A DNA stretch of 64,000 bases from Kitasatospora setae KM-6054 (GCF_000269985.1 NC_016109.1:3782001-3846000), one strand, 5' to 3'. Counted from the first letter of the stretch, positions 27,244 through 38,195 are shown. Notes: generated by a model not told the origin, from the sequence alone. Program-made: numbers and translations.

Positions 27244-28836
27244 GTGAGCGATCAGAGCACCCTTCCCGCGGCCGACGACCTTCCCGAGCAGATGCGCGTC
27301 CGGCGCGAGAAGCTGGACCGGCTGCGGGCAGCCGGCATCGACCCGTACCCGGTCGGTTTCCCCCGCACCACCACCATCGCCGACCTGCGCGACAAGCACC
27401 CCGACCTGGCGCCGGACACCGCCACCGGCGAGCGGGTCGGCGTCACCGGCCGGGTGGTCCTGGCCCGCACCGGCGGCAAGCTCTGCTTCGCCACCCTGCG
27501 CGACGGCTCCGGCGACCTCCAGGTGATGTTCTCCCTGGACAGGCTGGGCGCCGAGCGGCTGGCCGCCTGGAAGGGCGACATCGACCTCGGCGACCAGGTC
27601 GGCGTCGAGGGCGAGGTGATCACCTCCAAGCGCGGCGAGCTCAGCGTGCTGGTCGACCGCTGGGAGCTCACCGCCAAGTGCCTGCGCCCGCTGCCCGACA
27701 AGCACAAGGGCCTGAGCGACCCGGAGGCCCGGGTCCGCCAGCGCTACGTGGACCTGATCGTGAACCCCGAGGCGCGCGAGATGCTGCTGCTGCGCACCAA
27801 GGTGGTCCGCTCGATCCGCCGCACCTACGAGGACCGCGGCTACCTCGAGGTCGAGACCCCGATGCTGCAGCCGATCCACGGCGGTGCCAACGCCCGCCCG
27901 TTCAAGACCCACATCAACGCGTACGACATCGAGCTGTACCTGCGCATCGCCACCGAGCTGTACCTCAAGCGCCTGGTGGTCGGCGGCGCCGAGAAGGTCT
28001 TCGAGATCAACCGGAACTTCCGCAACGAGGGCGCCGACGCGACCCACAACCCGGAGTTCACCGCCCTGGAGTCGTACGAGGCGTACGGCGACTACGACAC
28101 CCAGGCCGAGCTGATCCGGGCGATCATCGTCAACGCCGCCCGGGACGCGCTGGGCACCACCGTGGTCAGGGGCGTCGGCCCGGACGGCGCCGAGCACGAG
28201 ATCGACCTGGCCGAGCCCTGGGAGGAGGTCTCGGTCTACCCGGGCATCTCGGCCCGGCTGGGCACCGAGGTCACCCCCGCCACCACCGAGGAGGAGCTGC
28301 GCGAGCTGGCCGGGAAGGCCGGCCTCGGCGAGTACCTGGACCCGAAGTGGGACCACGGCCAGATCGTCCTGGAGCTGGTCGAGCGCCTGCTGGAGCACCA
28401 CGCGATCAAGCCGACCTTCATCAAGGACTACCCGACCTCGGTCTCCCCGCTGACCCGCCGGCACCGCTCGATCGAGGGCGTCGCGGAGAAGTGGGACCTG
28501 GTCATCTTCGGCACCGAGATCGGCACCGCCTACTCCGAGCTGATCGACCCGGTCGAGCAGCGCGCCCGGCTCACCGCGCAGTCCCTGCTGGCGGCCGGCG
28601 GCGACGTCGAGGCGATGCAGCTGGACGAGGACTTCCTGCGCGCCCTGGAGTACGCGATGCCGCCGACCGGCGGCCTCGGCCTCGGCGTGGACCGGCTGAT
28701 CATGCTGCTGACCGGCAAGAACATCCGCGAGACGGTGCTCTTCCCGCTGGTGAAGCCGGAGAAGGCCGCCAAGGCGGACAGCAGGACCGAGCGGGCGGCC
28801 GACCAGGCCGCCGCCGACGACGACACCGAGGAGTAG
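27244..28836 (+). CDS. lysS: Lysyl-tRNA synthetase, class II
   Basis: A 530-residue class IIb aminoacyl-tRNA synthetase charging tRNA-Lys. It has an N-terminal OB-fold anticodon-binding domain (VGVTGRVVLARTGGKLCFATLRDGSGDLQVM), motif 1 (FLEVETPMLQP-like YLEVETPMLQPIHGGANARPF), motif 2 (FEINRNFRNEGADATHNPEFTALESYEAYGDY) and motif 3 (GGLGLGVDRLIMLLTG). GTG 27244 was preferred over an in-frame start 26 codons upstream because the extension is Pro/Arg-rich and a TACCCT box sits 6 nt before GTG 27244. The C-terminal about 25 residues are an acidic/Ala-rich tail. The next small gene starts 4 bp after its stop. Confidence 0.96.
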   Translation: MSDQSTLPAADDLPEQMRVRREKLDRLRAAGIDPYPVGFPRTTTIADLRDKHPDLAPDTATGERVGVTGRVVLARTGGKLCFATLRDGSGDLQVMFSLDRLGAERLAAWKGDIDLGDQVGVEGEVITSKRGELSVLVDRWELTAKCLRPLPDKHKGLSDPEARVRQRYVDLIVNPEAREMLLLRTKVVRSIRRTYEDRGYLEVETPMLQPIHGGANARPFKTHINAYDIELYLRIATELYLKRLVVGGAEKVFEINRNFRNEGADATHNPEFTALESYEAYGDYDTQAELIRAIIVNAARDALGTTVVRGVGPDGAEHEIDLAEPWEEVSVYPGISARLGTEVTPATTEEELRELAGKAGLGEYLDPKWDHGQIVLELVERLLEHHAIKPTFIKDYPTSVSPLTRRHRSIEGVAEKWDLVIFGTEIGTAYSELIDPVEQRARLTAQSLLAAGGDVEAMQLDEDFLRALEYAMPPTGGLGLGVDRLIMLLTGKNIRETVLFPLVKPEKAAKADSRTERAADQAAADDDTEE

Positions 28837-28839
28837 GCG

Positions 28840-28992
28840 ATGGACTACGTCAGCGCGATCGTCCCGCCGCTGGTCATGGCGATCGGTTTCGCCTTCCTGG
28901 TGCGGGCCATCATCCGCAGCCAGGGCGGCGCCCAGAAGGCGAAGGAGGACGCCGCGGCCGAGGCCCTGGCCGCGCGTTCCTCCGCCGAATAG
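28840..28992 (+). CDS. Small single-pass membrane protein (50 aa) co-transcribed with lysS
   Basis: A 50-residue peptide, MDYVSAIVPPLVMAIGFAFLVRA then a charged tail (RSQGGAQKAKEDAAAEALAARSSAE). One transmembrane helix (about 5-23) is followed by a cytoplasmic Ala/Glu/Lys helix. The ATG at 28840 is 3 nt after the lysS stop, implying translational coupling. A perfect 20-bp hairpin terminator follows. Similar short membrane peptides follow lysS in other streptomycetes, as far as I recall; no function is known. Confidence 0.75.
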   Translation: MDYVSAIVPPLVMAIGFAFLVRAIIRSQGGAQKAKEDAAAEALAARSSAE

Positions 28993-29000
28993 CGGTATCC

Positions 29001-29045
29001 GCGGCGGCGCGCCGCTCCCCGGAGGGGGGAGCGGCGCGCCGCCGC
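29001..29045. terminator. Perfect 20-bp inverted repeat
   Basis: The arm 29001-29020 is the exact reverse complement of 29026-29045, with a 5-nt loop (GGAGG). It lies 9 bp after the stop of the small membrane gene. There is no long T-tract, but the stem is extremely stable. Confidence 0.75.
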
Positions 29046-29096
29046 GTTTGCCGTTTGCCGTCTTTTGTCCGCATCGGTCCTATCCTTGGCGGCACT

Positions 29097-29489
29097 ATGG
29101 TGCGGCAACTCGGAGAACTCGAGAACGACATCATGACCCGGGTGTGGCAGTGGAACCGCCCGGTCACGGTTCGGGAGGTTCTGCAGGATCTGCGGTCGGA
29201 ACGCGAAATCGCGTACACCACCGTGATGACGGTGCTCGACAAGCTGTACCGAAAGGGCTGGGTGCGCCGGGAGCGCGCCGGGCGCGCATACCGATATGAA
29301 CCGGTCTCCTCCCGGGAGGCGTACACCGCCGCGCTGATGAACGACGCCTGGGCGACCAGCGACAATCCGGCGGCGGCGCTGGTCCACTTCTTCGGGATGA
29401 TGTCGCCGGAACAGCGCGAGTGGCTGCGCGACGCGCTGCGGGTGGCCGGCGTCGATACCGAGGAGACCGGGCAGCCCGCGGCACGATAA
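29097..29489 (+). CDS. BlaI/MecI-family transcriptional repressor
   Basis: A 130-residue winged-helix regulator of the BlaI/MecI/CopY family: LGELENDIMTRVWQWNRPVTVREVLQDL, then EREIAYTTVMTVLDKLYRKGWVRRERAGRAYRYEPV (recognition helix and wing), and a C-terminal dimerisation part ending in AVRLFGMMSPEQREWL-like sequence (VHFFGMMSPEQREWL). These repressors usually pair with a BlaR1/MecR1-type membrane protease; none is adjacent here, so the target is unknown. The start ATG follows TATCCT by 10 nt, and no strong Shine-Dalgarno sequence is present. Confidence 0.88.
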   Translation: MVRQLGELENDIMTRVWQWNRPVTVREVLQDLRSEREIAYTTVMTVLDKLYRKGWVRRERAGRAYRYEPVSSREAYTAALMNDAWATSDNPAAALVHFFGMMSPEQREWLRDALRVAGVDTEETGQPAAR

Positions 29490-29500
29490 CGTTCCCCGGC

Positions 29501-30028
29501 ATGGAGGTCACCATCCGCCGTGCGCGGACCACCGACGTGCGCGCCATCCGCCGGCTCATCGACACGTACTCCCGCAACGGCATTCTGCTCGACAAGCCGA
29601 CCGTCACCCTGTTCGAATCCGTCCAGGAGTTCTGGGTCGCCGAACGCGACGAGGACGGCCGGGTGGTGGCCTGCGGCGCGCTGCACGTGATGTGGGAGGA
29701 CCTCGCCGAGGTGCGCACCCTCGCGGTGGATCCGGTCTGCAAGGGGCTCGGCATCGGGCACCTGCTGCTGGACAAGCTGCTGGAGACCGCGCGCTGGCTC
29801 GGCGTCCGTCGGATTTTCTGCCTGACGTTCGAGGTTCCGTTCTTCTCGAAACACGGCTTCGTCGAGATCGGCGAAAACGACGATCGTACGGCAGACCCGG
29901 CGGCCGTGGCCACGGAAGTCTATGAAGAACTCCTGCGCTCGTACGACGAAGGCGTCGCCGAGTTCCTCGACCTGGAGCGGGTGAAGCCGAACACCCTGGG
30001 CAACTCGCGGATGCTGCTGCACCTGTGA
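29501..30028 (+). CDS. argA: GNAT-type N-acetylglutamate synthase-like acetyltransferase
   Basis: A 175-residue single GNAT domain. VTIRRARTTDVRAIRRLIDTYSRNGILLDKPTVTLFESVQEFWVAE, then CGALHVMWEDLAEVRTLAVDPVCKGLGIGHLLLDKLLE (acetyl-CoA loop), and C-terminal SYDEGVAEFLDLERVKPNTLGNSRMLLHL closely follow the mycobacterial short ArgA (Rv2747 type), which acetylates glutamate or glutamine at the start of arginine synthesis. The assignment by recalled similarity is strong, but the substrate is not shown by sequence alone. It lies 11 bp after the BlaI-type gene. Confidence 0.82.
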   Translation: MEVTIRRARTTDVRAIRRLIDTYSRNGILLDKPTVTLFESVQEFWVAERDEDGRVVACGALHVMWEDLAEVRTLAVDPVCKGLGIGHLLLDKLLETARWLGVRRIFCLTFEVPFFSKHGFVEIGENDDRTADPAAVATEVYEELLRSYDEGVAEFLDLERVKPNTLGNSRMLLHL

Positions 30029-30068
30029 GTCATGCCCGGCGGCACGACCTGCGACACAGGGGTTTGTG

Positions 30069-30091
30069 TTTTCCGGGAAAAGACGCTTTCC
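30069..30091 (+). promoter_or_regulatory. AT-rich lsr2 upstream region with overlapping palindromes
   Basis: TTTTCC-G-GGAAAA (30069-30081) overlaps GGAAA-N6-TTTCC (30076-30091). The 100 bp upstream of lsr2 are among the more AT-rich of the window, which suits autoregulation by a protein that prefers AT-rich DNA. Confidence 0.4.
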
Positions 30092-30132
30092 TTTCTCTAG
30101 GCAATGGATCGTTATCGCGGAAAGGGAAGCCC

Positions 30133-30492
30133 GTGGCACAGAGGGTTCAGGTCATTCTGGAAGACGATCTCGACGGCGGCTCCGCGGACGAGACGGTGAC
30201 GTTCGCCCTGGACGGCGTGGCCTACGAGATCGACCTGAAGAGCGACAACGCGGAGAAGCTCCGCGGCCTGCTCGCCCCGTACGTCGAGAAGGGCCGCAAG
30301 CAGAGCGGGCGGCTCACCGCGCCGCGGCGCGGTGGCAGCGGCGGCCGGAGCGCCGGCCGGACCGCCGCCGCCGGACAGGCCGACACCGCCAAGATCCGCA
30401 CCTGGGCGAAGGAGAACGGCCACCCGGTCAACGACCGCGGCCGCGTCCCGAGCAACGTGCGCGAGGCGTACGAGCGGGCCCACGCCTCCTGA
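30133..30492 (+). CDS. lsr2: Lsr2 nucleoid-associated xenogeneic silencer
   Basis: A 119-residue actinobacterial H-NS functional analogue. The N-terminal oligomerisation domain is AQRVQVILEDDLDGGSADETVTFALDGVAYEIDLKSDNAEKLR. A basic Gly/Arg linker follows, then the C-terminal DNA-binding domain IRTWAKENGHPVNDRGRVPSNVREAYERAH with the AT-hook-like RGR loop. It binds the minor groove of AT-rich DNA and silences foreign and specialised-metabolism genes. GTG 30133 is preceded by AAAGGGAAG. It is one of two Lsr2-type proteins usually found in streptomycetes; the clpC neighbourhood marks the main copy. Confidence 0.95.
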   Translation: MAQRVQVILEDDLDGGSADETVTFALDGVAYEIDLKSDNAEKLRGLLAPYVEKGRKQSGRLTAPRRGGSGGRSAGRTAAAGQADTAKIRTWAKENGHPVNDRGRVPSNVREAYERAHAS

Positions 30493-30516
30493 GCGGGGGC
30501 TGAGCCCGCGAGGCTC

Positions 30517-30948
30517 TCAGCGGGCGGGCGGCAGGCCCAGCCGTTCGCGCGCGCAGGCGTCCGCGAGGGCGTCCAGCAGGTGCAGCAGGTCGGGCGAGCG
30601 CAGGTCCAGGGCGGGGCGGACGGTCCCGGCCCGCAGCCAGTCGGCGGTCCGCGGTTCGGGCACCCGGGGGTCTCCCGGGTGCGCCGCGCGGGCCTCGATC
30701 GGCAGTCCGAGCTCCGGGCCCCAGCCGAGCCAGCCGAGCAGTTCGGGCACCGGCTCGGCGGCCCCGGGGGCGAGCAGGAACACCGCCCGGTCGGCCTGCC
30801 GCAGCACCGGGCCGCCGGCCCGGCCCAGCCGCTCCAGCCGGCCCAGCGCGGCCCGCGCGGGCCGCAGCGGTGCGCTCAGCCGGTCCGAGCCGCGCCAGAG
30901 CGCGGCCGCGGTCGGGGCGGCCGCGGCGGCCGACGGCGCACTGGTCAC
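30517..30948 (-). CDS. SCO3374-family protein of unknown function
   Basis: A 143-residue protein on the minus strand between lsr2 and clpC, the position held by the SCO3374-type family in streptomycetes. Visible segments are PLRPARAALGRLERLGRAGGPVLRQADRAVFLLAPGAAEPVPELLGWLGWG and a C-terminal RSPDLLHLLDALADACARERLGLPP. The pattern resembles the C-terminal part of bifunctional DNA primase/polymerase-associated proteins only loosely, so no function is assigned. It converges with lsr2 (24 bp between stops). Confidence 0.7.
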   Translation of the reverse strand: MTSAPSAAAAAPTAAALWRGSDRLSAPLRPARAALGRLERLGRAGGPVLRQADRAVFLLAPGAAEPVPELLGWLGWGPELGLPIEARAAHPGDPRVPEPRTADWLRAGTVRPALDLRSPDLLHLLDALADACARERLGLPPAR

Positions 30949-31414
30949 GACCTGTGCAACGCTGGAGGGGCCGGGCGGTCACGCGACCGCCACCGGAACG
31001 GCGGTACCCCGCCCCCGGCCGGCCTGACGACCCGTCATTCCGGGCACCGGGCCGCCGGACTTCTCGCCAGGCGAACACGCACCCCGCGGAAACCACGCGA
31101 AACCCGCCGGATTACCGGGTATGAATGCTGGTGGACGGGGTCGCAGGAGCCCGTCCGCAGCACGCCGCGGGGCCGGAGCAACGGTTCCACCGAACCGTGT
31201 TCGCCGTTGGCGTAGCGGGATCCGGTGCATCGGGCCCGTCGCTGGGAACACCGTCTCCCAGCATCAGGTTGGGAAAGGTGTCGGCTGGTCGCGCAGCATG
31301 TTGCTCCCGCTCCGTGGGAGTTCCGTAGCCGCGCTGCTGAGCGGGACTAGCATGCGGAAGGACAGGGCGGGGACGGCCCCCGAACTGACCGACCGCTCTG
31401 AGGAGCGATTAACG
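30949..31414. other. Long clpC upstream region without a gene
   Basis: No convincing coding region is seen. The 466 bp hold a ClgR-like box (31199-31212), a small inverted repeat around 31238-31257 (CTGGGA/TCCCAG) and a TAGCAT -10 candidate near 31346. AGGAGCG at 31401 is the clpC Shine-Dalgarno sequence. The length implies a leader of about 60 nt and room for several promoters. Confidence 0.5.
31199..31212 (+). promoter_or_regulatory. ClgR-like operator (GTTCGC-N5-GCG)
   Basis: GTTCGC (31199-31204), five bases, then GCG (31210-31212) match the consensus reported for ClgR in Streptomyces, the activator of clp protease genes including clpC. It lies about 200 bp upstream of the clpC start. Confidence 0.6.
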
Positions 31415-33931
<2,517 letters not shown>

Positions 33932-33954
33932 TAGCGCCGCAAAGCGTTTCGCAA

Positions 33955-33996
33955 GCCGCCGCCCCCGACCTGGCCAGGTCGGGGGCGGCGGCTTTT
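33955..33996. terminator. Strong rho-independent terminator after clpC
   Basis: Near-perfect 19-bp arms (33955-33973 and 33974-33992, closing on GGCC) are followed by TTTT. Confidence 0.85.
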
Positions 33997-34302
33997 CCGT
34001 GCCGCGCTTTTCAGTTGAAAAACTGTTTAGGTTTCCGTGCGCTGTGAATCCGGGCCCCGCAGGCCGCCGAATGGGTACGACACGCCACACTCCGAGCACG
34101 ACCGACCCCTGCCGCGCCTGGCCGACCAGTAGGTTGACGCTCCGTCAGTCACTCGGAGTCGCGGGAGCATAGCGGCGTGAACACGCCACGGTCAAGGTCT
34201 TTCTTTTTTACCGGACCTTGGATCAAATGTCGTCCACCTGTCTTGCATTGGTTCACCGGTTCGGCCAACAGGCCTCACCGGCAAGGGGAGGACGTCACCA
34301 CG
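33997..34302. promoter_or_regulatory. Upstream region of the M6 protease gene
   Basis: No gene is seen. The palindrome GGCGTG-AA-CACGCC (34174-34187) and a CAAGGTC/GACCTTG inverted repeat (34193-34199 with 34214-34220) flank a T-rich loop. TTGACG at 34135 is a possible -35 element. The run 34197-34260 is unusually AT-rich. Together these look like a regulated promoter and leader for a secreted enzyme. Confidence 0.4.
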
Positions 34303-36648
34303 TTGAAGATAACCAAGAGGGTTGCCGCGGCTTCCGCGGCAGTCGCGGTGGCCGCGGCGCTCGGCGCCGGCATGCTGCCCGGCATCGCCTCCGCCGCCCC
34401 GGCGACCCCGGTGGTCACGGACCCGGCCGACGCCGCCCAGAACGACAGCGTTCCGCGTGAACTGCAGAGCCCGCTCGCCGAGAAGCAGCAGGCCGAGCAG
34501 ACCGCCGCGGTGGAGCAGCTGGTCAACGGCACCGCGAAGGTCGAGCAGCACGGCAGCGGCTCCTCGGTGAAGCTGGGCCGCGACAAGTACGTGGAGCTGT
34601 CGCGCGAGCGCACGGACCGGATCTTCACGATCCTCGTCGACTTCGGCGACCAGGTGGACAACACCACCAAGACCGCCGACGGCAAGGTCAAGTACGGTGG
34701 CACGCCGGGCCCGGCGCGCAACCAGATCGCCGCTCCGGACCGCTCGAAGGACAACTCGACGGCCTGGCAGGCGGACTACAACCAGGCGCACTACCAGGAC
34801 CTGTACTTCGCGAAGGACAAGCCTTCGCTGAAGACCTACTACGAGCGCCAGTCCTCCGGCCGGTACTCGGTCGACGGCCTGGTGACCGACTGGGTCCGGG
34901 TGCCGTGGAACGAGGCCCGCTACGGCTCGGACTACTGCGGCCAGCACGTCTGCGCCAACGCGCAGGACCTGATCCGCGACGGCATCAACGCCTGGGTCGC
35001 CGACCAGAAGGCCAAGGGGCGCACCGACGCCCAGATCAAGGCCGACCTGGCGCAGTACGACCAGTGGGACCGCTACGACTACAACGGCAACGGCAACTTC
35101 AACGAGCCGGACGGCTACCTGGACCACTTCCAGATCGTCCACGCCGGTGAGGACCAGTCGGCCGGCGGCGGCGTCCAGGGCACCGACGCGCTGTGGGCGC
35201 ACCGCTCCTACGTGTACGCCAACCAGGCCGGCAAGACCGGTCCGGACAACAACAAGCTCGGCGGCACCCCGATCGGCGCCACCGGCCTGTGGGTCGGCGA
35301 CTACACCATGCAGCCGGAGAACGGCGGCCTGGGCGTGTTCGCGCACGAGTACGGCCACGACCTCGGTCTGCCGGACCTGTACGACACCTCCGGCCAGGGC
35401 ATCGACAACTCGGTGGGCTTCTGGTCGCTGATGTCCTCCGGCTCCTGGCTGGGCGAGGGCAAGGACCAGATCGGCGACCTGCCGAACGACCTCGACATCT
35501 GGTCGAAGCTCAAGCTGGGCTGGCTGAACTACGACACCGCCAAGGCCGGCCAGACCTCGCTCTCGCTGCTCGGCCCGGTCGAGTACAACACCAAGCGCAA
35601 GCAGGGCCTGATCGTCAACCTGCCCCCGAAGACCGTCACCACCGTGATCAACACCCCGTTCGAGGGTGCCAACGAGTGGTGGAGCGGCAGCGCCGACGAC
35701 CTGAACGTCACGCTGACCCGCGACGTCGACCTGACCGGCAAGACCTCGGCCGCGCTGACCGCGAAGGCCTGGTACGAGCTGGAGACGGACTACGACTACG
35801 CGTACGCCGAGGTCTCCACCGACGGCGGCAAGAACTGGACCCCGCTGGCCGGCACCTTCAACGGCGCCGCGCTGCCGGACAACGCCATCAACGGCACCTC
35901 GAACGGCGCCTGGGGCGACCTGTCCTTCTCGCTGAACCAGTACGCGGGCCAGGCCGTCAAGCTCCGGTTCCGCAACACCACCGACGGCGGCGTCCACTAC
36001 AAGGGCCTGGCCCTGGACAACGTCGCGGTGACCGCGGACGGCTCGGCCCTGTTCACCGACGGCGCCGAGAACGGTGACAACGGCTGGACCGCGGCGGGCT
36101 TCTCCCGGATCACCGGCAAGTTCGCCAAGGACTACGACCAGCACTACCTGGTCGAGAACCGCCAGTACGTCTCGTTCGACACCACGCTGAAGACCGGCCC
36201 GTACAACTTCGGCTCGGCGGCCCGTCCGGACTGGGTGGAGCACTACGCCAACCAGAACGGCGTGCTGATCTGGCTGTGGGACTCCTCGCAGACCGACAAC
36301 AACGTGGCGAACCACCCCGGCCAGGGCCTGATCCTGCCGGTCGACGCCCACCCGGCCACGCTGAAGTGGAACGACGGCACGGTGATGCGTCCGCGCTTCC
36401 AGTCCTACGACGCGACCTTCGGGTCCGACCGGACCGACGGCCTGAGCCTGCACAAGGCCGACGCGCTCACCAAGATCCCGAGCTCGCGCGGCGTGACGGT
36501 CTTCAACGACCACACCACCAAGTACTGGTTCGACGAGAACAAGTACAGCAGCGTCCAGGTGCCGGACACCCGCACCCAGATCGAGGTGCTGTGGCAGTCG
36601 CACAACGACCTGGAGGCCCTGATCAAGGTCTCGCCGGTCCGCAAGTGA
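34303..36648 (+). CDS. Secreted immune inhibitor A-type metalloprotease (peptidase M6)
   Basis: A 781-residue exported zinc protease. It has a signal peptide (LKITKRVAAASAAVAVAAALGAGMLPGIASA) and a propeptide-like region (about 35-100). The catalytic domain has HEYGHDLGLPD, with zinc ligands His348 and His352 and Glu349 as base, followed by NSVGFWSLMSSGSW (Met-turn). C-terminal beta-sandwich/MAM-like regions follow (YAEVSTDGGKNWTPL; KLRFRNTTDGGVHYKG). TTG 34303 was chosen because it directly precedes the signal peptide and follows GGGGAGG; the in-frame GTG at 34177 would add 42 residues that read through AT-rich DNA. Substrates are unknown. Confidence 0.9.
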   Translation: MKITKRVAAASAAVAVAAALGAGMLPGIASAAPATPVVTDPADAAQNDSVPRELQSPLAEKQQAEQTAAVEQLVNGTAKVEQHGSGSSVKLGRDKYVELSRERTDRIFTILVDFGDQVDNTTKTADGKVKYGGTPGPARNQIAAPDRSKDNSTAWQADYNQAHYQDLYFAKDKPSLKTYYERQSSGRYSVDGLVTDWVRVPWNEARYGSDYCGQHVCANAQDLIRDGINAWVADQKAKGRTDAQIKADLAQYDQWDRYDYNGNGNFNEPDGYLDHFQIVHAGEDQSAGGGVQGTDALWAHRSYVYANQAGKTGPDNNKLGGTPIGATGLWVGDYTMQPENGGLGVFAHEYGHDLGLPDLYDTSGQGIDNSVGFWSLMSSGSWLGEGKDQIGDLPNDLDIWSKLKLGWLNYDTAKAGQTSLSLLGPVEYNTKRKQGLIVNLPPKTVTTVINTPFEGANEWWSGSADDLNVTLTRDVDLTGKTSAALTAKAWYELETDYDYAYAEVSTDGGKNWTPLAGTFNGAALPDNAINGTSNGAWGDLSFSLNQYAGQAVKLRFRNTTDGGVHYKGLALDNVAVTADGSALFTDGAENGDNGWTAAGFSRITGKFAKDYDQHYLVENRQYVSFDTTLKTGPYNFGSAARPDWVEHYANQNGVLIWLWDSSQTDNNVANHPGQGLILPVDAHPATLKWNDGTVMRPRFQSYDATFGSDRTDGLSLHKADALTKIPSSRGVTVFNDHTTKYWFDENKYSSVQVPDTRTQIEVLWQSHNDLEALIKVSPVRK

Positions 36649-36668
36649 CACCACGGCGGTAGCGGTAC

Positions 36669-36707
36669 CCGGGGGCCCCGGTGGTTTTCCACCACCGGGG
36701 CCCCCGG
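36669..36707. terminator. Bidirectional 17-bp hairpin
   Basis: 36669-36685 pairs exactly with 36691-36707 over a 5-nt loop (TTTCC). It lies between the convergent M6 protease and aldolase genes. Confidence 0.85.
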
Positions 36708-36724
36708 TCGTTCCCGACGGTCGA

Positions 36725-37831
36725 TCAGACCAGTGCGAGGAAGGCGTCCAGCGCCTCGGTGACCTGCTCGGCGCTCCAGTCGGCGGCGTCGGCGGCCACC
36801 GTCACCTCGGTCATCGACAGGCCGGGGTGCGGGCCCGGCTCGCGCCAGCCGCCGAACAGCGAGACGCCCTGCTCCTCGGCCTGCCGGAAGCCGGCCTCCT
36901 CCAGCCGGGCGGCCGGGTACGGGAGCCAGAACTGGAACTGGTGGGTGTGCGGCGGCTCGGGGTGCACCCGGGCGCCGGGGGCCGCGGCGAGCGCGGCGGC
37001 GACCGTCTTGGCGTGCGCCACGTAGCCGGGCAGCCGGGGCAGCTCGCGGTCCAGGCCGGCCAGCGCGGCGAGCGCGGCGGGCCACTGCTGCCACAGGCTG
37101 CCGCCGTAGCGGTGCCGCCAGACCTTGAGCCGGCGGACGTACTCCGCCTCGCCCGCCACCAGCGCGCCGCTGTGGCCGCCGAGCGACTTGTAGCAGGAGA
37201 CGTACACCGAGCCGGCCCGGGCGCAGACCTCGGGCAGCGACCGGCCGAAGTGCGGGGCGGACTCCCAGAGCCGGGCGCCGTCCAGGTGGACCGGGCGGCC
37301 CTGCCGCTCGGCCAGCGCGTACAGCGCCTCCAGTTCGTCCCACCCGGGCAGCAGGAAGCCGGCGTCGCGCAGCGGCAGCTCCAGCATCAGCACGTCGTAC
37401 GGCTCGTCGAGCTCGGCCAGCTCGGCGGCGGCGGGCTGCCGCGGGGCGCCGGTCAGCGGGACGCTGCGCAGGCCGGACAGCACCTGGTGGGCGCGGCGCT
37501 CGTGCTGCTCGGGGTGGGCGAGCGGGTGCATGGCCACCACCGGGCCGTGGGTGTCGGCCCAGGTCTTCAGGGCGGCCTGCTGGGCCATCGTCCCGGTCGG
37601 GAAGTAGGCGGCGTCCGGCTTGCCGAGCAGGGCGGCGGTGCGCAGCTCCAGGGTGCGGACGATGCCGTCGCCGTAGCGGTCGGTGGGCTCGTCCAGCGGG
37701 TAGGGGCCGTCGGCCAGCGCGGCGAGGGCGGCCAGTGACTCGCGGACGGTCTGCTGGCGGCCGGCCGAGAGCAGCCGGCCGGCCCGGCGGCGGGCGTGGA
37801 AGCGGCGGTCCTGAACAGGGGTGTCGTTCAT
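36725..37831 (-). CDS. Threonine aldolase-family PLP enzyme
   Basis: A 368-residue fold-type I PLP enzyme of the beta-eliminating lyase/low-specificity threonine aldolase family: YGDGIVRTLELRTAALLGKPDAAYFPTGTMAQQAAL (cofactor phosphate cup), LMLELPLRDAGF, VHLDGARLWESAPHFG (Asp that contacts the pyridine nitrogen) and VSCYKSLGGHSGALVAG with the Schiff-base lysine in CYKSLGG. It probably cleaves beta-hydroxy amino acids to glycine plus an aldehyde; the exact substrate is open. It starts at ATG 37831, and no clear Shine-Dalgarno sequence is seen. Confidence 0.85.
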   Translation of the reverse strand: MNDTPVQDRRFHARRRAGRLLSAGRQQTVRESLAALAALADGPYPLDEPTDRYGDGIVRTLELRTAALLGKPDAAYFPTGTMAQQAALKTWADTHGPVVAMHPLAHPEQHERRAHQVLSGLRSVPLTGAPRQPAAAELAELDEPYDVLMLELPLRDAGFLLPGWDELEALYALAERQGRPVHLDGARLWESAPHFGRSLPEVCARAGSVYVSCYKSLGGHSGALVAGEAEYVRRLKVWRHRYGGSLWQQWPAALAALAGLDRELPRLPGYVAHAKTVAAALAAAPGARVHPEPPHTHQFQFWLPYPAARLEEAGFRQAEEQGVSLFGGWREPGPHPGLSMTEVTVAADAADWSAEQVTEALDAFLALV

Positions 37832-38195
37832 CAGCTGATCATCTCCGACGTCGAGGTGGATCGGATGGCGCAGCTGGTTCGCAAGCGGGTTCGAACATCG
37901 CCCGGAAGCCGGTCATACCCGCACCGGTTCGGGCCCAAACCGGGCGGCCGCCGGTGGCGCTGCTCACAGGGCATTTCCGACATACGACCCGGGATAGGAG
38001 GTTTAGGGCGCGAAAAGCCGTGCATCCCGACGCCTCGGGGCGGCCTACCACCCGCCCCGCGCACTATCGGCCGTCGTAGGTCACACTCTTGGGCCTTCGC
38101 GTCCGGGTCGTTTACACCGGAGTCGTTGCACCAGTGCGGCGGGCCCTCACCGGCCCGGCCCCGTCCTGGCCCCGTCCGTGAGGTACCGACTCCCG
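37832..38195. other. Divergent intergenic region without a gene
   Basis: 364 bp separate the aldolase start from the M23 peptidase start. I found no convincing coding frame. Features are GTTCGAAC (about 37890), an ACCGGTT/AACCGG inverted repeat around 37922-37942, and an isolated AGGAGG (about 37997) that is not followed by a start at proper distance. A regulatory RNA leader for the M23 gene is possible, but I could not match it to the c-di-AMP riboswitch consensus. Confidence 0.4.

Noticed and set aside
34177..34302. N-terminal extension of the M6 protease from GTG 34177
   Set aside because: The added 42 residues would come before the signal peptide and are read from an AT-rich stretch with palindromes, so the TTG at 34303 is preferred.
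37832..38080. Plus-strand open frame running from the aldolase start toward the M23 gene
   Set aside because: Codon third positions lose their GC bias after about 25 codons, there is no start signal, and the reading is Arg/Pro/Gly low-complexity.
37832..38195. c-di-AMP (ydaO-type) riboswitch upstream of the M23 peptidase
   Set aside because: Such riboswitches control cell-wall hydrolases in actinobacteria, but I could not match the conserved core in these 364 bp. A covariance-model search (Rfam RF00379) would decide.
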